Below are positions 1 through 6,487 of a stretch of 10,893 bases of DNA, in pieces. The first letter of the stretch is position 1. Each line of letters starts with the position of its first letter. This stretch comes from Chloroflexota bacterium (lineage in GTDB: Bacteria > Chloroflexota > Anaerolineae > JAADDB01), in contig JAADDB010000209.1 in assembly GCA_013154135.1 (NCBI GenBank), positions 1-10,893 of the forward strand, written 5' to 3'. Made by a program: the position numbers and the translations under genes. The notes below the pieces were generated by a model, which did not search any database, was not told the DNA's origin, and worked only from the letters and a program-made list of their open reading frames with translations.

Positions 1-179
1 GACATATCCCCCAGGTGCGTGAAGTACACATTGGCGTCCCGCAAGTCCTGGGAGACCTCCACATCGGTGATGGTCACCCCGGCCAAGCGGGGATCGCGGG
101 ATTCCCGCTGGAGCACAGTGCTCAGCACCCGTTGGATGAGGTCCGCCACTTTGTACTGATACGTGGTCTTCATCTTCAT
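1..179 (-). CDS. rbfA: Ribosome-binding factor A, N-terminal part (3' end beyond window)
   Basis: RbfA binds the 30S subunit and helps late maturation of 16S rRNA, and is known for cold adaptation. About 59 N-terminal residues are visible. They match the family start: a helix with VADLIQRVLSTVLQRE, then the RDPRL motif, then a strand reading VTITDVEVSQDLRDANVYF. The ATG at 179 lies 3 nt after the infB stop codon. The sequence GAGGAAG at the end of infB serves as ribosome-binding site, so the two genes are translationally coupled. A second in-frame ATG lies two codons inside. The C-terminal half of the KH-like fold is outside the window, so intactness cannot be judged. Family assignment is secure from the motif and from the infB-rbfA order. 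Confidence 0.93.
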   Translation of the reverse strand, partial: MKMKTTYQYKVADLIQRVLSTVLQRESRDPRLAGVTITDVEVSQDLRDANVYFTHLGDM

Positions 180-182
180 GGC

Positions 183-2162
183 TTACACTTCCTCCACCCG
201 ATAGGCTTCGATGATATCCCCTTCCTTCACATCATCAAAGCCGTCCAGCCGAATGCCGCACTCATACCCTTCCCGGACTTCGTTCACATCCTCCTGGTAA
301 CGGCGCAAGGAAGCGATGCGGCCGTCGTACACCACCTTGTCCCCCCGCCAGACCCGGGCGAACGCGTTGCGGGGGATGACGCCTTCTGTCACATAACAAC
401 CGGCCACCCGTCCGTGGCGCACTTTGAACACGGCCCGGACCTCTGCCCGGCCGACCACGACCTCCTTCTTCTCCGGCTCCAGAAGACCCTGCATGGCCTT
501 CTCCACATCTTCCAGCAGGTGGTAGATGACGTTGTACAGGCGGATGTCCACGCCTTCCTGTTCGGCCAGACGCCGGGCTGCCGGGTCCACTTTCACGTTG
601 AAGCCCAGGATGACCGCGTGGGACGCGGCTGCCAGCATCACATCTGACTCGGTCACGTTGCCCACGCCCTGGTGCAGGATCTCCAGTTCGACCCCTTGTT
701 CGCTCCTCTCGTTGAGCTTCTGGAGCGAGGAGACGATGGCTTCCAGGGAGCCTTGAACGTCGGCCTTGACGATGAGGTTCAGGGTCTTCACCTCGCCGGC
801 CTGGATCTTGGCGAACATCTGGTCCAGGGTGAGGCGCTTCTGGCGTTCCTCCTGGGCCCGACGCTTGGCTTCTGCCCGTTCTTCGGCCATGGCGCGGGCG
901 ATGCGCTCGTTCTCCACCACCTGGAAGATGGCCCCTGCAGGGGGTACTTCGGGCAACCCCAACACTTGCACCGGTGTGGAGGGAGGCGCTTCCTTGATGG
1001 GCCGTCCCTGGTCGTCGAACATGGCCCGCACGCGCCCCCACACATCGTCGATGACAATGACATCCCCCACCCGTAACGTGCCGTTCTGGACGAGCAGGGT
1101 TGCGGTGGGGCCCCGGAAGCGGTCGAGTTTGCTCTCGATGACCGTGCCCACGCATTGCCCTTCGGGATTGGCTTTCACGCCCATCTCCTCCGCGACGAGG
1201 AGCACGGCCTCCAGCAGGTCTTCGATGCCCACGCGTTGTTTGGCGGAAATAGGAACGGAGAGGACATCCCCGCCGTAATCCTCGACCAGGACGCCGTGGT
1301 CCGCGAGTTGGCTTTTGACCATTTCCGGGTTGGCCCCCGGCTTGTCGATCTTGTTGATGGCCACCACCATGGGGACATCCGCGGCTTTGATGTGGTTGAT
1401 AGCCTCAATGGTCTGGGGCATGACCCCGTCATCCGCGGCCACTACGAGGATGGCCACATCCGTGGCCTGGGCGCCCCGCGCGCGGAGTGCGGTAAACGCC
1501 TCGTGGCCGGGGGTGTCCAGGAACGTGATCTGGCGCCCGTCCTTGAGGGTTACCTGGTAAGCGCCGATGTGCTGGGTAATGCCCCCTGCCTCTCGGGAGG
1601 CCACATCCGTCTCCCGAATCGCGTCCAGCAGGGTCGTCTTGCCGTGATCCACGTGTCCCAACACGGTGACCACCGGAGGGCGGGGCTGGAGTTTGCTCTC
1701 GTCCTCCACTTCCATGATGCGCTGGCGCAGGGTTTTGATGTGTTCTTCCTGCTCTTCGGGAACTTCTTCGACGATTTCCGGTTGGGCTTCCTTCACCTTG
1801 TAGCCCAACTCTTCCAGGACGATGGCCGCGGTCTCGTAGTCCAATGTTTGGTTGATGTGGGCCATGACCCCCAGGTTCATGAGGGCCTTGATGATCTCAA
1901 TGGGACTGCGGCCCACCAATTCGCCCAGCTCCCGCACGGTGATGTGTGGGGGCAGTTCGACCTCGTCCCCCACCTGGGGTTTGCTGGATTGTTTTTTATC
2001 CCCTTCCAGGAGGGCTTCCAATTCCTCGTCCGAAGGCTCTTCTTGCGTGTAATCGTGGAACCGCGGGCTCGGTCGTCTTCCCTTGCGCCCCACACGACGC
2101 TTTTTGCGGGCCATCCACTTGGCCCGGACCGTCCCAGGTTCCCTGTGCTCTTTATGCATCAT
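183..2162 (-). CDS. infB: Translation initiation factor IF-2 (short form)
   Basis: IF2 is the GTPase that brings fMet-tRNA to the 30S subunit and promotes subunit joining. Numbering from the ATG at 2162 (659 aa): a basic N-terminus, an IF2_N module at about 71-123, then the G domain with G1 GHVDHGKT at 169-176, G2 around GGITQHIGA, G3 DTPGHE at 216-221, G4 NKID at 270-273 and G5 SAK at 306-308. Domains II, III and the fMet-tRNA-binding C-terminal domain follow to the end. The protein is much shorter than E. coli IF2 (890 aa), mainly in the N-terminus. The frame is also open from a GTG at 2168, but the purine run at 2170-2175 abuts that codon and sits 7 nt before the ATG at 2162, so I prefer the ATG. 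An ATG follows at 2159 as well. The gene is coupled to rbfA downstream and preceded by a long non-coding leader. Confidence 0.97.
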   Translation of the reverse strand: MMHKEHREPGTVRAKWMARKKRRVGRKGRRPSPRFHDYTQEEPSDEELEALLEGDKKQSSKPQVGDEVELPPHITVRELGELVGRSPIEIIKALMNLGVMAHINQTLDYETAAIVLEELGYKVKEAQPEIVEEVPEEQEEHIKTLRQRIMEVEDESKLQPRPPVVTVLGHVDHGKTTLLDAIRETDVASREAGGITQHIGAYQVTLKDGRQITFLDTPGHEAFTALRARGAQATDVAILVVAADDGVMPQTIEAINHIKAADVPMVVAINKIDKPGANPEMVKSQLADHGVLVEDYGGDVLSVPISAKQRVGIEDLLEAVLLVAEEMGVKANPEGQCVGTVIESKLDRFRGPTATLLVQNGTLRVGDVIVIDDVWGRVRAMFDDQGRPIKEAPPSTPVQVLGLPEVPPAGAIFQVVENERIARAMAEERAEAKRRAQEERQKRLTLDQMFAKIQAGEVKTLNLIVKADVQGSLEAIVSSLQKLNERSEQGVELEILHQGVGNVTESDVMLAAASHAVILGFNVKVDPAARRLAEQEGVDIRLYNVIYHLLEDVEKAMQGLLEPEKKEVVVGRAEVRAVFKVRHGRVAGCYVTEGVIPRNAFARVWRGDKVVYDGRIASLRRYQEDVNEVREGYECGIRLDGFDDVKEGDIIEAYRVEEV

Positions 2163-2188
2163 CAACACTCCCCCCTTTCCATTTGAAC

Positions 2189-2396
2189 GATGGCTCGGCT
2201 GAAAAATCTTCGCAGCATCTCGGCGGGTTTCGATGTTCTCGTCCCGTGCCGAGAAGGGACTTTGTGTATGGCAGTCGGTTTTGGCCCCTCTGCGGGCGCA
2301 CAGACGTGCACCCCGACTCGCATGTGGTCATGTCCCATTGCCCGGGGCTACCCCCCTGCGGGGGCTCTGGATGGGCACGTAACCGGCCGAACATCG
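2189..2396 (-). ncRNA. Candidate structured 5' leader RNA of infB
   Basis: This non-coding stretch ends about 13 nt before the infB ribosome-binding site and contains nested complementarity. An outer pair joins 2389-2396 with 2231-2238 (8 bp, all Watson-Crick). Inside it, 2332-2336 pairs with 2256-2260 (5 bp), then 2313-2318 with 2273-2278 (6 bp). Directly stacked on that is a hairpin at 2295-2312 (7 bp, 4-nt loop). The 5' arm of the outer pair can instead pair with 2189-2198 (9 bp with one bulge), excluding the first pairing. In the hairpin and in this alternative stem, the minus-strand RNA has G-U pairs where the plus strand would have C-A mismatches, which favours transcription toward infB. 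I do not recognise an Rfam family. The segment is G+C-rich, so some of the pairing may be chance. Confidence 0.45.
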
Positions 2397-2437
2397 CCAC
2401 ACCCGGCCCGCAATGGGCCTCCCGCCCCTCTTACTCA

Positions 2438-2464
2438 TTAATCGTCAATCGTCAATCGTTACTC
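2438..2464 (-). repeat. Dispersed 27-bp repeat, copy upstream of infB
   Basis: Read on the minus strand, this 27-bp block is identical to 10665-10691 on the plus strand. It is built from short iterations of the heptamer ATTGACG and lies between the ylxR terminator and the infB leader. The TTGACG units resemble -35 boxes, but no good -10 box lies at the right distance: the best is TAAGAG at 16 bp. Confidence 0.75.
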
Positions 2465-2482
2465 GTTCCCCCCTCTTCTAAC

Positions 2483-2514
2483 AAAAAACCGCCACCGGAA
2501 GACTCCGGCAGCGG
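2483..2514 (-). terminator. Intrinsic terminator after nusA-ylxR
   Basis: On the minus strand an 11-bp stem (2504-2514 with 2489-2499) closes a 4-nt loop and is followed at once by six U residues (2488 to 2483). Nine pairs are Watson-Crick. The other two are G-U on the minus strand and would be mismatches on the plus strand, so the direction is clear. It lies about 110 nt past the ylxR stop and separates nusA-ylxR from infB-rbfA. Confidence 0.88.
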
Positions 2515-2543
2515 TTGAGAATTCCCATCAAACGTGTGGACAA

Positions 2544-2573
2544 ACGGCGACTTCACTCCATCATCGTCGCCGT
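2544..2573 (-). other. Inverted repeat in the ylxR 3' untranslated region
   Basis: A perfect 8-bp inverted repeat (2544-2551 with 2566-2573) has a 14-nt loop and lies between the ylxR stop and the terminator. It has no U-run typical of a terminator. It may act as a 3'-end stability or processing hairpin, or be chance. Confidence 0.3.
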
Positions 2574-2622
2574 CCTCCCTTCACGATCATTCCGCAGGGC
2601 CCACCATTCCAGGTCCTGGGCA

Positions 2623-2925
2623 TCATGGTATTTCTCCTACCACTGCCGGCCGGCGTTCGCGCAGGGTATTCGCGTACTCGGCCAACGCGTGCCGCGCCTC
2701 CTCATCCAGCGGAGCGCGCAAAGTCCGCTGGAGCCGAGGAATGGCAACTCGCAGGTCCCAACACGCGGGATCGGTGCAGAGGTACGCGCCGCGTCCGGGC
2801 TTCTTCCCCTGCAAATCCAGTTCCACCCGTCCTTCCGGGGTGCGCACAACCCGGATGAGCTCCCGCTTCGGATAGGACCGTCCGCAGACCACGCAGGTCC
2901 GCATGGGCACGTGTTTCTTGGCCAT
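2623..2925 (-). CDS. ylxR: YlxR/RnpM family nucleic-acid-binding protein (DUF448)
   Basis: This 100-aa protein of the YlxR family is known from Bacillus as RnpM, a modulator that binds RNase P RNA. The sequence shows the family hallmarks: MRTCVVCGR near the N-terminus (residues 8-16), a KRELIRVVR strand, the GRGAYLC motif at about 44-50 followed by a second cysteine, and a helical C-terminus rich in Arg and Leu. The four cysteines could form a metal site, though I cannot show that. The ATG at 2925 lies 6 nt after the nusA stop. The GAGG ribosome-binding site overlaps that stop codon, so translation is coupled. The usual next gene, ylxQ (an L7Ae-like protein), is missing, and a terminator follows instead. 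Confidence 0.93.
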   Translation of the reverse strand: MAKKHVPMRTCVVCGRSYPKRELIRVVRTPEGRVELDLQGKKPGRGAYLCTDPACWDLRVAIPRLQRTLRAPLDEEARHALAEYANTLRERRPAVVGEIP

Positions 2926-2931
2926 TGTCCT

Positions 2932-4281
2932 CTACCGTTCCCCTTGTTCGTCCTCCGCCTTCATGAACTGCTCCATGGCCATGCGATCCAGGTCATCCAC
3001 ATCCATGTACTCCTCTTCCTCCCCCGCGTCCGGCGCGTCAGCCTCCACGGCCTCGGGCTGTTCCTCCGGAGTCTGGGGGGCAGGTGCTTCCGGCGTTTCC
3101 GCGGCGGCTTTGACTTCCTCCACCGCGCCCTCGCGCAGGAACACCTCGGCCTGGGAGAGGAGGTCGGCCTTTTGTTGTGCGTAACGCATGCGCATGCGTT
3201 TGCGCTCCTCCGGGGTCAACCCCGCCTCCGCGGCCTCCTTCTCCCCACGGATGTCCACCCGCCAGCCGGTCAACTTCGCGGCCAGCCGAGCGTTTTGTCC
3301 TTCCTTGCCGATGGCCAGGGACAGTTGCTCATCGGGCACGATGACCAGGGCCCGACGCCCTTCCTCATCGTCCTCCATGAGGACCACATCTATGACCTTG
3401 GCCGGACTCAGCGCGTTGGCGATGAACTTGTACGGGTCCTTGCTCCACTCCACCACATCGATCTTCTCACCGCCCAGCGCGTTGACCACTGCCTGAATGC
3501 GGGTGCCCCGCACGCCCACGCAAGAGCCCACCGGGTCCACGTTCGGCTGGACCGCGGCCACGGCCACTTTGGAGCGAGCGCCCGGTTCCCGGGCGATGCT
3601 CTTGATCTCCACCGCGCCCGTGCGGATCTCCGGCACCTCCCGCTCCAGCAGACGGCGCACAAAGCGCACATCCGTGCGGGAGAGGATGGCCAACGGCCCG
3701 CGAGAGGAATCCTCCACGGCCTTGACGTAGAAGTACATCTTGTCGTTCTGGCGATACCGCTCCCTGGGGATCTGTTCCTGCCGGGGGAGCACACCTTCGC
3801 CCCGCCCCAAATTCACCACCACCTGATTGCCCAGTTTGCGGTCGATGCGTTGGATGGTGCCCAGGACGACTTCGCCTTCCAGTTTTTTCAGTTCCTCGTA
3901 CGTCAAGGCCCGCTCTGCCTCGCGAATGCGCTGCATCATCACCTGTTTCGCGGTTTGCGCGGCAATACGCCCGAAATCCTTTGGGGTGGCTTCAATCACG
4001 ATCTTATCCCCCAGCTGGACATCGGGCTTGTGGCGGCGGGCCTCCTCCAGGCTGATCTGAGTCCGGGGGTCTTTGACCCGTTCCACCACTTCCAGCTCCG
4101 CGAAGACCTTCATCTCCCCGGTCTTGGTGTCGATCTTCGCGAACACATTCTGTCCGCCCCCGAACTTCTTCCGGTACGCGGAGACCAGCGCCTGCTCAAT
4201 GGCCTCGATGACGATTTGCGGGTCCAGGCCTCGCTCAGCACATACTTGGTTAATGGCAATAATCAAATCATTCCGCGCCAT
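2932..4281 (-). CDS. nusA: Transcription termination/antitermination factor NusA
   Basis: NusA binds RNA polymerase and nascent RNA, controlling pausing, intrinsic termination and rRNA antitermination. The 449-aa protein has the N-terminal RNAP-binding domain (about 1-130), an S1 domain (about 136-203, starting GEVVLGTIQRID), KH1 with GVRG at 256-259 and KH2 with GKEG at 325-328. After about residue 375 comes a low-complexity tail rich in Glu, Ala, Pro and Asp, ending in an acidic segment. The paired C-terminal acidic repeats of E. coli NusA are not seen. The start ATG at 4281 is preceded by a six-G purine run at 4295-4300, 13 nt upstream, which is long for a ribosome-binding site. rimP, the usual upstream neighbour, is absent. 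The gene is transcribed divergently from dnaG and has its own promoter and hairpin-rich leader. Confidence 0.97.
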   Translation of the reverse strand: MARNDLIIAINQVCAERGLDPQIVIEAIEQALVSAYRKKFGGGQNVFAKIDTKTGEMKVFAELEVVERVKDPRTQISLEEARRHKPDVQLGDKIVIEATPKDFGRIAAQTAKQVMMQRIREAERALTYEELKKLEGEVVLGTIQRIDRKLGNQVVVNLGRGEGVLPRQEQIPRERYRQNDKMYFYVKAVEDSSRGPLAILSRTDVRFVRRLLEREVPEIRTGAVEIKSIAREPGARSKVAVAAVQPNVDPVGSCVGVRGTRIQAVVNALGGEKIDVVEWSKDPYKFIANALSPAKVIDVVLMEDDEEGRRALVIVPDEQLSLAIGKEGQNARLAAKLTGWRVDIRGEKEAAEAGLTPEERKRMRMRYAQQKADLLSQAEVFLREGAVEEVKAAAETPEAPAPQTPEEQPEAVEADAPDAGEEEEYMDVDDLDRMAMEQFMKAEDEQGER

Positions 4282-4307
4282 GATATCTTTAAATCCCCCC
4301 TACAACA

Positions 4308-4334
4308 AGAAAAGTGGGGAATCCCCACTTTTCT
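4308..4334 (-). promoter_or_regulatory. Perfect hairpin in nusA leader (possible attenuator)
   Basis: Perfect inverted repeat with 12-bp arms (4308-4319 with 4323-4334) and a 3-nt loop, just upstream of the nusA ribosome-binding site. On the minus strand the stem ends in CTTTTCT followed by TGTTGT, giving a terminator-like U-rich tail. One arm could instead pair with the ribosome-binding site (4316-4322 with 4293-4299 or so), giving a competing structure. The arm sequence itself is symmetric, so the plus strand could also form it, but no plus-strand gene ends here. Confidence 0.65.
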
Positions 4335-4389
4335 CGCAGTACGTACCTTTGCTTGCTCGACGGCCATGCCATCTGCCGACCGTAGAAGA

Positions 4390-4441
4390 AAAGAGGAAGC
4401 CGGCGTTCCAGGGACCTGTCACGCGGGTGCGCTTCCTCTTT
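4390..4441 (-). promoter_or_regulatory. Long hairpin in nusA leader, terminator-like
   Basis: Perfect 11-bp arms (4390-4400 with 4431-4441) enclose a 30-nt segment that can extend the helix through 4403-4406 with 4421-4424. In the minus-strand transcript the 3' arm runs into CTTTTCTTCT, a U-rich tail. It begins about 20 nt after the likely nusA transcription start, the position expected of an attenuator or other leader regulatory element. Confidence 0.55.
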
Positions 4442-4465
4442 CCTAATTCGGCCATTTCGGGTAGG

Positions 4466-4494
4466 ATTATAACATCCCGGAAAACTCTGCGCAA
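4466..4494 (-). promoter_or_regulatory. Sigma-A-type promoter of nusA
   Basis: On the minus strand there is a perfect -10 box TATAAT (4471 to 4466). Seventeen bases upstream of it lies TTGCGC (4494 to 4489), a partial -35 box. Transcription would start near 4459, giving a leader of about 178 nt that contains both hairpins. Partly symmetric flanks (CGGG at 4458-4461 and CCCG at 4476-4479) surround the -10 box and might be an operator. Confidence 0.65.
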
Positions 4495-4535
4495 ATCCGA
4501 CACCCGGTAAGTGCCCACAAAACTGTGGGGCAGAG
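4485..4535 (+). other. Hairpin between nusA promoter and dnaG
   Basis: A 6-bp stem (4514-4519 with 4524-4529) has a 4-nt loop. A more distant 6-bp pair (4485-4490 with 4530-4535) lies directly outside it on the right. The structure would sit in the 5' untranslated region of dnaG if transcription starts upstream. I see no convincing dedicated dnaG promoter. The palindromic TTATAA inside the nusA -10 box reads TATAAC on the plus strand (4468-4473) but lacks a good -35 box. Confidence 0.3.
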
Positions 4536-4577
4536 CGATCCTTACTCCATGACTCGTTACCCAAGGTGATGTGCGCC

Positions 4578-6476
4578 ATGAGCATTGTGGACGAAATCAA
4601 AGCCCGCCTGGACATCGTGGATGTCATCGGCTCCTACATCCCCCTAAAGCGCAGCGGCAAGAACTACAAAGCCCTGTGCCCCTTCCACGAGGAGAAAACC
4701 CCCTCCTTTGTGGTCTTCCCCGAAACCCAAACCTGGCACTGTTTTGGCGCGTGCGGCACCGGCGGCGATGTGTTCTCCTTTGTCATGAAAAAGGAAGGGG
4801 TGGATTTCCTCGGCGCGCTGCGCCTCCTGGCCGAACGCGCGGGCATCCCCTGGACAGAGGAAAAGGAAGGGGATGCCCAATCCCAGCTGCGGGAACGACT
4901 ACGCGAGATCCACGCCGCGGCCACGGCCCATTTCCAAGAACTCCTCCACCACCACCCCGAAGGCGAGGTCGCCCGCGCGTACTTGCAACAGCGCGGCCTC
5001 TCCCAGGAGACGGTGACCGCCTTCCAATTGGGCTACGCGCGGGACGCATGGGACGACTTGCTCCAATACCTCCGCTCCCTGGGATACCAGGAGGAGGAGT
5101 TGGAGAAGGCCGGACTCATCATCGTCCGGGATGAAGGGCGCATGTACGACCGCTTCCGCCACCGCTTGATGATCCCCATCCACGACGCACAAGGGCGGGT
5201 CATCGCGTTTGCCGGACGTGTGTTGGGAGAAGGACATCCCAAGTACCTGAACTCCCCCCAAACCCCCATTTTCGACAAGGGACGCACGTTGTACGGATAC
5301 GCCCAAGCTGTGCGGGCCATCCGGGAAAAGGGGGAAGCCATCATCGTGGAAGGGTACATGGACGTGCTCAGCGCGCACCAGGCCGGCTTTCGCAATGTGG
5401 TCGCGTCCATGGGGACCGCGCTGACGCCCACCCAGCTCCGGCTCCTCTCCCGACACACGCGGCGCATCATCCTCGCGCTGGACGCGGATGTGGCCGGCCA
5501 GCAAGCCGCGCTGCGGGGCATCGAGGTAGCCCGGGAGAACTTGGAACGGGACGTACAACCCATGATCACCCCTACCGGCGCGCTCCGCTTTGAGGCCACC
5601 CTGAACGTGGACTTGCGCATCCTCCGCCTGCCCGAGGGCATGGACCCGGATGACCTGATCCGACAGGACCCGAGCCAATGGGAAAAACTCGTCCGAGAAG
5701 CCCTTCCCGTGGTGGAATTCTACCTCCAGTACATCCAGGAAACACTGGACCTCTCCACCGCGGAGGGGAAAGCCGAAGCCATCCGCATCATGAAACCCCT
5801 GCTGCGTGAGGTAGCCAGCGCGGTCATGCGAGACCACTACATCCAGCAGTTGGCCCGACTTCTGCGGGTGGACGAACGCGTGTTGGCCGCGGACATCCTG
5901 GACGAACCGCGACCGCGTCGACGTCGGGCCCGTCCTAAGGAATCCCCCCCATCCCCGGCTCCCCAGCCCACGCCACCCCTCAACACCGTCCAAGAGATGG
6001 AACGCCACTTCATCCTCCTCCTACTCCGCGCGCCGGACACCATCCGCACGTTGGACGAGGAACTCGAACTCCTGGGCCTGGAGGAATTCCGGTGGGAGGA
6101 GTTGGAGGACACCCGCCATCGCATCATCATCCAAGTGTTGCTTACTTCCCTGATCGGTGGTAACCTTACAAGCGCGGAGGACATCTTATCGCAAATACCC
6201 GACGAGATGCTGGAGTACGCCCGCTCTTTGGTGGAGGAAGCGAAGAGCCTGCCCGACACACCTGAACATCTCATGCCACACAAAATTCTCACTGCCCTCA
6301 TATGGTTACGCCTGTTACGGCACAAAGAGGCAGCACGACAAATCCGCTTCCTCATCGAAGAAGCACAAGAGGCCGATGAGCACACGCTCATCACCTACAG
6401 CATTCGCTTGGGTAATCACCTGCGCGCCATCCGAGAATTGGAACGGTTGCTACCAGCACTCACGTTGACACGCTAA
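4578..6476 (+). CDS. dnaG: DNA primase DnaG
   Basis: DnaG makes RNA primers at the replication fork and is recruited by the DnaB helicase. The 632-aa protein starts MSIVDEIKARLDIVDVIGSY, the typical family N-terminus. The ribosome-binding site AAGGTGA at 4563-4569 fixes the ATG at 4578 over earlier in-frame GTG and ATG codons. The zinc-binding domain has C34, H37, C55 and C59. The catalytic core and Toprim domain follow, with VEGYMD (E258) and DADVAG (D302, D304). About 16 residues after DADVAG the sequence continues RDVQPMITPTGALRFEATLN, a short insertion in the Toprim region. The C-terminal third is helical with a proline-rich linker around 455-475 and would be the helicase-interaction region. 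The last cysteine pair is spaced CX3C rather than the usual CX2C. sigA follows 11 nt downstream, as in macromolecular-synthesis operons. Confidence 0.97.
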   Translation: MSIVDEIKARLDIVDVIGSYIPLKRSGKNYKALCPFHEEKTPSFVVFPETQTWHCFGACGTGGDVFSFVMKKEGVDFLGALRLLAERAGIPWTEEKEGDAQSQLRERLREIHAAATAHFQELLHHHPEGEVARAYLQQRGLSQETVTAFQLGYARDAWDDLLQYLRSLGYQEEELEKAGLIIVRDEGRMYDRFRHRLMIPIHDAQGRVIAFAGRVLGEGHPKYLNSPQTPIFDKGRTLYGYAQAVRAIREKGEAIIVEGYMDVLSAHQAGFRNVVASMGTALTPTQLRLLSRHTRRIILALDADVAGQQAALRGIEVARENLERDVQPMITPTGALRFEATLNVDLRILRLPEGMDPDDLIRQDPSQWEKLVREALPVVEFYLQYIQETLDLSTAEGKAEAIRIMKPLLREVASAVMRDHYIQQLARLLRVDERVLAADILDEPRPRRRRARPKESPPSPAPQPTPPLNTVQEMERHFILLLLRAPDTIRTLDEELELLGLEEFRWEELEDTRHRIIIQVLLTSLIGGNLTSAEDILSQIPDEMLEYARSLVEEAKSLPDTPEHLMPHKILTALIWLRLLRHKEAARQIRFLIEEAQEADEHTLITYSIRLGNHLRAIRELERLLPALTLTR

Positions 6477-6487
6477 GTCGAGGATCC

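Noticed and set aside
2166..2168. GTG at 2168 as the infB start
   Set aside because: It directly abuts the purine-rich ribosome-binding site, leaving no spacing. The ATG codons at 2162 and 2159 are correctly spaced.
2189..2396. 6S RNA, SRP RNA, tmRNA, RNase P RNA or a T-box/cobalamin riboswitch at the infB leader
   Set aside because: None of the conserved core sequences of these families could be found on either strand.
2152..2400. An 82-codon minus-strand open frame covering the infB leader
   Set aside because: It overlaps the infB start out of frame, has no ribosome-binding site I can see and no recognisable protein character. The same bases are better explained by RNA pairing.
2554..2580. 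A three-codon mini-ORF (ATG ATG GAG TGA) after a GGGAGGA sequence in the ylxR 3' region, minus strand
   Set aside because: It is too short to call. The purine run is common here and the codons form the loop of an inverted repeat.
2515..4446. A 643-codon open frame on the plus strand, antisense to nusA and ylxR
   Set aside because: It is the mirror of nusA and ylxR codon bias in G+C-rich DNA. It is rich in His, Leu, Arg and Pro, matches no family I know, and lies opposite two well-identified genes.
4541..4565. A further partial copy of the 27-bp repeat (TTACTCC...ACTCGTTAC) before dnaG
   Set aside because: Only short pieces at the edges match and the heptamer core is missing, so chance similarity is enough.
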